A stretch of 53,028 bases of DNA from Rhizobium sp. Q54 (GTDB lineage Bacteria > Pseudomonadota > Alphaproteobacteria > UBA2966 > CAIVPW01), in the NCBI GenBank assembly GCA_945904955.1, contig CAMDPO010000014.1, forward strand, positions 1 through 53,028, in the 5' to 3' direction. This document shows positions 14,529 through 21,407 of this stretch, one piece after another. A program made the position numbers and the translations under genes. The notes beneath the pieces were generated by a model that saw only the letters and a program-made list of their open reading frames with translations, had not been told where the DNA came from and ran no database searches. The first letter of the stretch is position 1, and each line of letters begins with the position of its first letter.

Positions 14529-15038
14529 ATGTCTCGGCACACTTCTTTGGCAACCCTGCTCGCCGCACTGACCGCGGCGACAACCCCGGCGCTCGCCCAC
14601 GTCGGCCTCGAGCCGGCACAGGCGGCCGCCAACACGACCATCGCGCTGGGCTTCCGCATCGGCCACGGCTGCGGCACGTCGCCGACCACGGCGGTGAAGG
14701 TCCGCATCCCTGCCGGCGTGACTGCCGTGCAGCCCCAGCCCAAGGCCGGCTGGACGCTCACCGTGATCCGTACACAAGCACCGGCCGGTGCCGCCCTGGC
14801 CGCCGACCAACCTGCCACTGCACCGGTCGCCGAGGTGCACTGGACCGGCGGCACGCTGCCCGTCGAGTTCTACGACACGTTCTTCCTGCGCATGCGCCTG
14901 CCGGCCACGCCGAACGCCACGGTGTACTTTCCCGTCGTGCAGGAATGCGTGACGGGCGTGCATCGCTGGATCGACGTGCCGCAAGCGGGCCAACCGGAGC
15001 CGGCCGAGCCGACGCCGGGCCTGCGCCTTACCCCGTAG
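14529..15038 (+). CDS. YcnI-like (DUF1775) copper-binding periplasmic protein
   Basis: 169 residues. A signal peptide ends at PALA, leaving a mature N-terminal His (HVGLEPAQAAANT), the residue that ligates copper in YcnI. The rest matches DUF1775: GFRIGHGCGTSPTTAVKVRIP, GWTL, VEFYDTFFLRMRLP, FPVVQECVTGVHRWI. It stops seven bases before the CopC-CopD gene, the same order as ycnI-ycnJ in other bacteria. It lacks the C-terminal membrane anchor of Gram-positive YcnI. Confidence 0.85.
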   Translation: MSRHTSLATLLAALTAATTPALAHVGLEPAQAAANTTIALGFRIGHGCGTSPTTAVKVRIPAGVTAVQPQPKAGWTLTVIRTQAPAGAALAADQPATAPVAEVHWTGGTLPVEFYDTFFLRMRLPATPNATVYFPVVQECVTGVHRWIDVPQAGQPEPAEPTPGLRLTP

Positions 15039-15045
15039 CGCGGCT

Positions 15046-16683
15046 ATGACGGCGCGGCAGATCCTGCTTGCCGCGTGCCTTTGCCTGGGCGTGGGGCTGG
15101 GTGCCGCACTCAGTGCGGCCCCCGCCTTCGCGCATGCCGTGCTGCTCGCCACGGAGCCCGCTGACCGCGCCGTTGTGGAGTCGGCGCCGGCGTCGGTGAG
15201 CCTGCGCTTCAACGAGCCGGTGCAACTGGTCTTCGTGCGCGTCCTCGACGCCAGCGGCCGCGTCATCGCGGAAGCACCCGCGGGCGGTGACGCCGCCCAA
15301 ATCGCGCTGCCGTTGCCCGGCGCACTGCCCGCCGGCAACTACCTGGTGACCTACCGCGTCCTCTCGGCCGATGCGCACGCCATCTCCGGCACGTTGGTAT
15401 TCGCCGTCGGCGCCGCGCCGGAGCAATGGCCGGAGGCGCAAGCCCAAGACCGCTACGCACCGACGTGGGGCGGGATCGCCGCGGTCAACCGCGCGCTGCA
15501 TTTCCTGGCGCTGGCGCTGGTGGCAGGCGCGACCGCATTCGTCGCCCTGATGAAGGGCCAAGCCGGTGTGCTGCGGCCGCTGCTGCGTTCGCCGGTCGGC
15601 GTAGCGGTACTGCTCGGCGTCGTCACCGCGGTCGCGGCAGTCTTCACCCAGGGCGGCATCGTCCTCGACGCGCCGTTCGCGGCCGCTCGCCTCGGCGACA
15701 TGTGGAGCGCCGGCATGGCTACGACCCAAAGTCGCCAGTCGATCGCCGCGGCGGCACTGTTGCTGGCGACCTGGCAAGCGGGTTGGCTGCCGCGTGCGCG
15801 GGCAGTGTGGGCGCCGACGGTCATCGCCGTCGCGGCGCTCGCCACCCTCGCCGCCACCGGCCACGTCGTGACCGCCGCGACCCACTGGCTGACCGTGCCC
15901 GTGCTGCTCGCCCACGCCATCCCGGCGCTGCTGTGGGTCGGCTCGTTCGTGCCGCTCCTGCTGGCCCTCGAAGGTCGCGACGGCAGCCAGGCCGCCCTCC
16001 GCTTCGCCCGCATCGCGCCATTTGGACTGTTCATTCTGGTGGCCGCGGGCCTTGCCCTCGCGTTCCTCCAGGTCCGCACCTGGGACGGCCTCACCGGCAC
16101 CGCGTACGGCCAAGCGCTGCTACTCAAGGCCGTGTTGGTCGGCGCGCTGCTGCTGATCGCCGCCATCAACCGCTGGCGCCTGACTCCGCTGCTACAATCC
16201 GCACCCGATGCCGCCCGCGCCGCCCTGCGCCGAACCATCGCCATCGAGCTCGCCCTCGGCGTCGCCATCCTGGCGATCACGGCCGTGCTGGCGCAGACGC
16301 CGCCGCCCCGCTCCCAGCTTGCCGCGACAACGGAAGCCCACGGCCACGACGCCGCCGAGCCCGGCTACGCGGTCGGTGCCGTCGCCCAGGGCAAGACCGC
16401 CATCCTTGCGGTGGTCCCTGCCCGCGCCGGCCGCAACACGATCACGGTCGCGCTCCGAGGCGGCGGCTGGACCGACATCACGCCCCTGTCGGTGACCGCG
16501 TCCCTGTCGAACACCGCCGCCGGCATCGAACCGATCGTGCGCGATCTGCCGCGCGTCGGTCCCGGAATCTATGAGCTGACGGGACCCGAGCTCGCCGTCC
16601 CCGGCGAATGGACGGTGAAGATCGACGTCCTGCTCAACGATTTCGACCGCGTCACCTACTCCGCACCCATCCCGGTGCAGTGA
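15046..16683 (+). CDS. CopC-CopD fusion (YcnJ-like copper transport protein)
   Basis: 545 residues. A signal peptide ending AFA is followed by a CopC domain starting with His (HAVLLATEPADRAVV), with the second copper motif ADAHAISGTL near residue 108. Residues 145-430 carry about eight hydrophobic segments of CopD. A C-terminal beta-domain (about 450-545) with GPGIYEL..PELAVPGEWTVKI is the extra YcnJ domain. It probably brings copper across the inner membrane for cuproenzymes. With the YcnI-like gene it forms an operon. Confidence 0.88.
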   Translation: MTARQILLAACLCLGVGLGAALSAAPAFAHAVLLATEPADRAVVESAPASVSLRFNEPVQLVFVRVLDASGRVIAEAPAGGDAAQIALPLPGALPAGNYLVTYRVLSADAHAISGTLVFAVGAAPEQWPEAQAQDRYAPTWGGIAAVNRALHFLALALVAGATAFVALMKGQAGVLRPLLRSPVGVAVLLGVVTAVAAVFTQGGIVLDAPFAAARLGDMWSAGMATTQSRQSIAAAALLLATWQAGWLPRARAVWAPTVIAVAALATLAATGHVVTAATHWLTVPVLLAHAIPALLWVGSFVPLLLALEGRDGSQAALRFARIAPFGLFILVAAGLALAFLQVRTWDGLTGTAYGQALLLKAVLVGALLLIAAINRWRLTPLLQSAPDAARAALRRTIAIELALGVAILAITAVLAQTPPPRSQLAATTEAHGHDAAEPGYAVGAVAQGKTAILAVVPARAGRNTITVALRGGGWTDITPLSVTASLSNTAAGIEPIVRDLPRVGPGIYELTGPELAVPGEWTVKIDVLLNDFDRVTYSAPIPVQ

Positions 16684-16692
16684 CGCTCGTCC

Positions 16693-16774
16693 GTCATTGC
16701 GAGCGCAGCGAAGCAATCCAGGTTTGGTGTTTGTTTCTCTGGTTCGCCACGGCGCTTCGCACCTCGCGATGACG
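16693..16774. repeat. Intergenic palindromic repeat, CATTGCGAG family (copy 2)
   Basis: It starts GTCATTGCGAGCGCAGCGAAGCAATCCAG and ends CCTCGCGATGAC, as in copy 1 (5758-5874) but shorter. It fills the gap between convergent copCD and the YjbR-like gene. Confidence 0.85.
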
Positions 16775-16784
16775 ACTGGGGGCG

Positions 16785-17111
16785 CTAGCGCTTCTTCGCG
16801 GGCGCCTTCTTCACCGCAGCCTCCTGGGCGACCGGCTTCTTCTTCGCGGCGGCGGGCTTCTTCTTGGGCGCGGTGACCTTCATGGCCGGCGCTGGCGCCG
16901 CGTCGATCTGCGCCGCGAGCTTCTTTGGCGCCACCTGCAGGTAGCTCTCGCGGATCCAATTCTTGAGCTGACTCACCAGCGGCTTCTCGCCGGCCGCGAA
17001 CTTCGCCGACACCCAGCCCGCTTTGCCGAGGTCATATCCGGTCGCCTCGGTGAACGGCATCGCCGTCGCCTCGGCGTGGGAGGCGACCAGCTTCACCGAC
17101 ATGCCCCACAC
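16785..17111 (-). pseudogene. MmcQ/YjbR-like protein, N-terminally truncated
   Basis: Only the second half of a YjbR-type domain is seen: MSVKL, then GYDLGKAGWVSAKF and LKNWIRESYLQVAPKKL, followed by a Lys/Ala-rich tail (KKKPAAAKKK). Possible starts are GTG 17111 or ATG 17102. About 45 residues of the usual N-terminus are missing. Upstream the frame enters the palindromic repeat at 17140-17200, which looks as if it replaced them. It may still be expressed as a small basic protein, so pseudogene status is a judgement from length. Confidence 0.55.
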
Positions 17112-17139
17112 CCGGTCTTGATCGGGAGCGGCGCGCCCT

Positions 17140-17200
17140 GGGCGCGCGTCCCGCGCGACGTGTGGAGCGGTTCGGCGCGGAAAGCGCGCCCAAGCAAGAC
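17140..17200. repeat. Intergenic palindrome, GTGTGGAGCGGTTCGGCG family (copy 1)
   Basis: GGGCGCGC (17140-17147) pairs with GCGCGCCC (17184-17191). The unit GTGTGGAGCGGTTCGGCG starts at 17160. The 40 bases from 17160 match 41900-41939 with about six differences. It abuts the stop of the HNH gene, just as copy 2 overlaps the stop of tyrA. Confidence 0.8.
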
Positions 17201-17745
17201 TACGGATCGAGCGGCGCGTCCCAGTACAGGAAGTCGCGCCAGCTCTCGTGCAAGTGGTTGGGCGGGAAGGCCTGGCCGGCGCGCTGCAGGTGCACCACGG
17301 TCGGCTCGAACGGATGCACCTTCGGGAACATGGCGGCTTCTTTCGCCAAGCGCCCGCCCTTCAAGAGATTGCACGTGGCGCACGCCGTGACGACGTTGTC
17401 CCAGCGCGTCAGCCCCCCGCGCGAACGCGGAATCAGGTGATCGAAGGTGAGGTCGTGCTCATCGCCGCAGTACTGGCACTCGAAGTGGTCCCGCAGGAAC
17501 ACGTTGAACCGCGTGAAGGCGGGCCGGCGCGAGGGCTGCACGTAGCGCTTGAGCGAGACGACGCTGGGGAGCCGCATCGACATGGACGCCGAATGCACGA
17601 CGCGCTCGTATTCGGAGACGATGTTCACGCGGTCCATGAACACGGCTTTGACCGCTTCCTGCCACGGCCAAAGCGACAGCGGGAAGTAGCTGAGCGGACG
17701 ATAGTCCGCGTTCAACACAAGCGCCGGACAACTCTCGGGCGCCAT
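17200..17745 (-). CDS. HNH endonuclease family protein
   Basis: 181 residues. The N-terminal half (LVLNADYRPLSYFPLSLWPWQEAVKAVF) and the HNH core CQYCGDEHDLTFDHLIPRSRGGLTRWDNVVTACATCNLLKGG match the widespread 180-residue HNH proteins. The core carries two CxxC zinc pairs and the His-Asn-His residues. These are chromosomal, not associated with phage here, and their natural role is unclear. Its stop lies at the edge of a palindromic repeat. Confidence 0.9.
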   Translation of the reverse strand: MAPESCPALVLNADYRPLSYFPLSLWPWQEAVKAVFMDRVNIVSEYERVVHSASMSMRLPSVVSLKRYVQPSRRPAFTRFNVFLRDHFECQYCGDEHDLTFDHLIPRSRGGLTRWDNVVTACATCNLLKGGRLAKEAAMFPKVHPFEPTVVHLQRAGQAFPPNHLHESWRDFLYWDAPLDP

Positions 17746-17890
17746 AAACCGCCTCCCGACTCATCCCTCGGCCCCGATGCTGCACCCCACGGCAGCGCCG
17801 GTGGCCGTCACATTGTGGCGGGTTCTCTAGCCCTTGGCTAGACCAGCGCGGCGCCCACCACGCGTTGCGCAACGGCCCTCCATGAACGGC

Positions 17891-18586
17891 TCATGACACG
17901 TCGCGCCCCCGTGGCGCGCCTTGCGACGCGACGGCCTCGGCGAGAAAGCGCGCTCCCAGCACGACTCCCTCGGCATCGATGCCATGGCCCAGCTGGGGCA
18001 CGATGCGGGTCTGCACGTCGACGCCGTTGGCGCGCAGGGAGTTCGCCGCCGCGTTGAGCGCGGCCACCGGCACGACCTCGTCGCGGGCACCGTGACTCAA
18101 GAGGACGCGCGGCTTCGGCGCCGGCAGCGGTGTCGGTAGCGCGCCAAGCGCACCGGAGTACGCCACCACCGCGCGCGCCGGCCGGCGCAACCCGCCATAG
18201 AGCGCCAGGGTCGCGCCCTGGCTGAAGCCCACCAGCGCCAGCGCATCGTTGCCGAGCTTCCAGCGCGCCAGCTCCGCGTCGAGGAACGTATCGAGCGCCG
18301 TCGCCGCGGTCGGCACACCGGCCCGCAGCGCGCGCAGCACGTCTTCCGCCGAGCGGTCGTACGCCGTCGGCAGCGGATACCACTGCCGGCCGCTGCCGAA
18401 CGGAAACGCGTCGGGCGCATGCGGCGAGACGAACGCGGTATCGGGAAGCGCGTCCGCCCAGGCCTGGCCCAGGCCGATGAGGTCGTCGCCGTCGGCGCCG
18501 TAGCCGTGCAGCAGCACGACCAGCTGTTTCGCCTGCCCGGCGCGCGGCGCCAGGCGCGGTCCGTCGAGTGTCGGATGAATTGCCAC
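17891..18586 (-). CDS. Phospholipase/carboxylesterase-family alpha/beta hydrolase
   Basis: 231 residues if translation starts at GTG 18586. The longer frame to 18667 would run into the divergent gene at 18606 and is rejected. The nucleophile elbow GFSQG lies near residue 113, with Asp in HGARDEVVP and His in LGHGID completing the triad. The oxyanion motif LLHGYGADG is near residue 25. Family members hydrolyse short acyl esters, and the actual substrate is unknown. Confidence 0.87.
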   Translation of the reverse strand: MAIHPTLDGPRLAPRAGQAKQLVVLLHGYGADGDDLIGLGQAWADALPDTAFVSPHAPDAFPFGSGRQWYPLPTAYDRSAEDVLRALRAGVPTAATALDTFLDAELARWKLGNDALALVGFSQGATLALYGGLRRPARAVVAYSGALGALPTPLPAPKPRVLLSHGARDEVVPVAALNAAANSLRANGVDVQTRIVPQLGHGIDAEGVVLGARFLAEAVASQGAPRGRDVS

Positions 18587-18605
18587 GCTGCTATGATGCC
18601 CTGCG

Positions 18606-19274
18606 ATGGGCAAGGAGCAAACCTGTGATGCCGTCATCGACGGCGTCCGCACCCACGGCCTCGCCATGCTTGAGACCGACGATGTTCAGTTCCGCGGCAC
18701 GCCCAAGCTCAAAGTGCTGCTGAAGGATATCAAGAAGGTCATCCTCGACGGCGAGGACCTGGAGCTGCGTCACAAGGGCGGCGTGGTGCGTTTCAACCTC
18801 GGCGCTAAGCAGGCCGCCGCGTGGGCCAAGCGCATCCTGGAGCCACCCGGCCTGCTCGATAAACTCGGCGTGAACGAAGGCACGCGCGTCACCGTGGCAG
18901 GCGGCCTCGACGAAGACTTCGTCCATTCGCTCGAGTTGCGTGGCGCCTCCGTCCGGCGCGGCCGCAAGGGCAAGGACGCCGATGTCGTCCTGTTCGGCGC
19001 CGAGACCCTCGCCGACCTCGAGGACGTCGCCGGGCTCGCCAAGCTCATGCACCCGGCGGGCGGCATCTGGTTCGTCTATCCAAAAGGCCGCAAGGACCTG
19101 CGCGAGGCCGACGTCATGGCCGCGGGGCGCGCCGCCGGCTGGAAGGACAACAAGACCTGCCGCGTGTCGGAGACGCACACCGCCCTGCGCTTCGTCATCC
19201 CGCTGGCCGACCGCCCGGCTAAGACATCGACTCCGAAGGCCGCGAGAAGCGCAGGCCGAAGCAAAGCGCGCTGA
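18606..19274 (+). CDS. DUF3052-like C-terminal domain protein
   Basis: 222 residues. Residues 1-90 form an unnamed domain rich in short strands (VQFRGTPKLKVLLKDIKKVIL). Residues 95-200 match the DUF3052 pattern: DADVVLFGAETLADLEDVAGLAKLMHPAGGIWFVYPKGRKDL, then GWKDNKTCRVSETHTALRFV. A basic Lys/Arg tail ends the protein. A GCTATGAT box (18590-18597) lies eight bases before the ATG. The 3' end overlaps the convergent exporter gene by 56 bases. Function unknown. Confidence 0.8.
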   Translation: MGKEQTCDAVIDGVRTHGLAMLETDDVQFRGTPKLKVLLKDIKKVILDGEDLELRHKGGVVRFNLGAKQAAAWAKRILEPPGLLDKLGVNEGTRVTVAGGLDEDFVHSLELRGASVRRGRKGKDADVVLFGAETLADLEDVAGLAKLMHPAGGIWFVYPKGRKDLREADVMAAGRAAGWKDNKTCRVSETHTALRFVIPLADRPAKTSTPKAARSAGRSKAR

Positions 19275-20409
19275 GCGCCGCACCGACCGCGATCACCTCG
19301 ACCATCGGCATCATCGTCGCGTCCGACAGGCGCCCCGCCGCAAGGGTGGACAACGCGGCGGCGCCCATCTGCAGGAAGCCGAGCAGCGCCGACGCCGTGC
19401 CGGCGATCTCGGGATGCACGCTGAGCGCCCCCGCGGTGCCGTTCGGGAACACCAGCGCCATGCCGAACACAAAAATCGTCATCGGCCCGACCACCGCCAT
19501 CGGCGCCATCCATCCGGCGATAGCGAAGACGAGCAGGAGCGCGACACCCACCAGCGCCGCGCAGATGCCGAACAGGATCATGCGATCGACGCCGAGCCGC
19601 AGCGTGGCGCGCCCGGTGATGTAGGAGCCGAGCGCGAAGCCGACGACGACGAAGGCCGAGTAGAGGGCATATCCGGTCGGCGTCAGCCCCATGATGTTGA
19701 TGAACACGAACGGGCCTTCGGAGAAGAAGGCGAACATCGCGCCGAACAAGAGGCTCGAGCACAGCGCGTAGCCGAGGAACACGCGGCTCGCCAGCAGCCC
19801 CGCGAAGTTGCGTACGAGCGCCGCGGGGCCTGCGTCGGTGAGACGCGTCACGTTGGTCTCCTCGAACCAGCCGAACGTCATCGTCAGGACGGCAACGCCG
19901 AACAGCCCGACCAGGACGAAGTTCGCCTGCCAGCCGGCGACGTCGTGGACGATGGCGCCGATCAGCGGCGCGATCGCCGGCGATAGCGCCAGCGCCAGGC
20001 CGACGTTGGCCAGCACCTGCGCCCCGCGCGCCCGGTCGAAGCAGTCGCGCACGATGGCACGGCCGATCACCGGCCCGGTGGTGGCGCCGATCGACTGCAC
20101 CAGGCGCGCCAGGATCAGCGTGTCGATGGTCGGTGAGGCCGCCGCCGCGAACGTCGCGACCGCGTAGATGACGAGCCCGCCGAGCAGCACCGGCCGCCGC
20201 CCGAAGCGGTCGGAGAGCGGCCCGATCACCAACTGCGCCAGCGCCGCCCCCATCATGTAGACGGTGAAGGTCAGCTGCATGGTGGCGGGGTCGGTGCCGA
20301 ACTCGGCCGTCATGGCCGGCATCGAGGGCAGATAGATGCTGGTCGAGAGCTGGGCTACCGCCACCAGCCCCGTAACGAAGGCAACGATCTGGCCGTCGGA
20401 AAGCTTCAC
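19219..20409 (-). CDS. Bcr/CflA-family MFS drug-resistance transporter
   Basis: 396 residues from GTG 20409; a longer frame from TTG 20469 adds 20 residues that do not resemble the family. About 12 membrane segments are seen. Typical signatures include STSIYLPSMPAMTAEFGTDPATMQLTFTVYMMG, then QLVIGPLSDRFGRRPVLL (MFS motif A) and RLVQSIGATTGPVIGRAIVRD. It exports drugs or related small molecules by proton antiport. The last 56 bases overlap the convergent DUF3052-like gene. Confidence 0.9.
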   Translation of the reverse strand: MKLSDGQIVAFVTGLVAVAQLSTSIYLPSMPAMTAEFGTDPATMQLTFTVYMMGAALAQLVIGPLSDRFGRRPVLLGGLVIYAVATFAAAASPTIDTLILARLVQSIGATTGPVIGRAIVRDCFDRARGAQVLANVGLALALSPAIAPLIGAIVHDVAGWQANFVLVGLFGVAVLTMTFGWFEETNVTRLTDAGPAALVRNFAGLLASRVFLGYALCSSLLFGAMFAFFSEGPFVFINIMGLTPTGYALYSAFVVVGFALGSYITGRATLRLGVDRMILFGICAALVGVALLLVFAIAGWMAPMAVVGPMTIFVFGMALVFPNGTAGALSVHPEIAGTASALLGFLQMGAAALSTLAAGRLSDATMMPMVEVIAVGAALSALCFGLRFSRPSESMS

Positions 20410-20561
20410 TGCCGCACCCCGCTCGGGGGTCGGCGCCCCGTCCCCGCGGGGGTAACTGGACACAGGCAATAGCGGGCCGCAGTAACCCGTTTCACTGCAT
20501 GCTAGAAATGCCCGGCAGCGCGGTCGATGCCGCGCACCTTCGTGGTCAAGGTTGGCGCGCT

Positions 20562-20765
20562 ATGCAGACCCTCTTCTTTGTCCTGGTCATCCTGTCGCTC
20601 ATTGTGACCGTCGGCTTCCTGCTCAGCGGCGTCAGCGGCATGCTGCGCTCCTCGGAATTCAACAAGAAGTACGGGAACGTGTTGATGCGCGGGCGCGTCA
20701 TCTCGCAGGCCGTCACCGTCCTGCTGTTGGTGCTGTACTTCCTCCTGTTCCGTACCGGCGCCTAA
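20562..20765 (+). CDS. HIG1-domain small twin-transmembrane protein
   Basis: 67 residues from ATG 20562. Two membrane helices (TLFFVLVILSLIVTVGFLLSGV and SQAVTVLLLVLYFLLF) flank a short basic loop LRSSEFNKKYGNVLMRGR. This is the pattern of HIG1-type small proteins of alphaproteobacteria. Mitochondrial relatives associate with respiratory complexes. It lies 6 bases before the cobalamin adenosyltransferase gene, a neighbour order I recall from other alphaproteobacteria. Confidence 0.85.
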   Translation: MQTLFFVLVILSLIVTVGFLLSGVSGMLRSSEFNKKYGNVLMRGRVISQAVTVLLLVLYFLLFRTGA

Positions 20766-20771
20766 GCGCCC

Positions 20772-21350
20772 ATGGTGCGGCTGACGCGCATCTACACGCG
20801 CGGCGGCGACGCGGGCAAGACCTCGCTCGGCGACGGCACGCGCGTCGCCAAGGAGGGCGCGCGCATCGCCGCCATCGGCTCGGTGGACGAAGCCAACGCC
20901 GCCCTCGGCATCGTGCGGCTGCACACCCAGGGCCAAAGGGAGGGTGTGGCCGACGCCATGCTGGCGCGCATCCAGAACGAGCTGTTCGACCTCGGCGCCG
21001 ACCTGTGCACGCCGGGCGAGGACTTCGCGTCGCCCGATCGCCTGCGCGTCATTCCGTCTCAGGTGAAGCGCCTGGAGGACGAGATCGACTCCATGAACGA
21101 GACGCTGGCGCCGCTGCAGTCGTTCATCCTGCCGGGGGGGAGCCCGGCCGCGGCGCACCTTCATCTTGCTAGAACCATCGTGCGCCGGGCCGAGCGCGAC
21201 ATCGCCGCCCTGATGGCCGAGGAGCCCGTCAATCCGGTCGCCCTGCAGTACGCCAATCGCCTGTCGGACCACCTGTTCGTCCTCGGCCGCGCCCTCAATG
21301 CCGCGGCGGGCGGCGACGTGCTCTGGCAACCGGGGGCCACTAGGCCGTAA
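20772..21350 (+). CDS. Cob(I)yrinic acid a,c-diamide / ATP:cob(I)alamin adenosyltransferase (PduO type)
   Basis: 192 residues. The signature YTRGGDAGKTSLGDGTRVAK binds ATP. SVDEANAALGI and the later RTIVRRAERDIAAL complete the PduO-type active site. It makes adenosylcobalamin, the cofactor of the class II ribonucleotide reductase encoded at 37393-39759. No cobalamin riboswitch is visible upstream. Confidence 0.92.
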   Translation: MVRLTRIYTRGGDAGKTSLGDGTRVAKEGARIAAIGSVDEANAALGIVRLHTQGQREGVADAMLARIQNELFDLGADLCTPGEDFASPDRLRVIPSQVKRLEDEIDSMNETLAPLQSFILPGGSPAAAHLHLARTIVRRAERDIAALMAEEPVNPVALQYANRLSDHLFVLGRALNAAAGGDVLWQPGATRP

Positions 21351-21407
21351 CTTGGGGTGGTACTCGGGGCCCAGGGGTGGGGCGCCGGGCACGGGGGCTA
21401 GAGTTTT

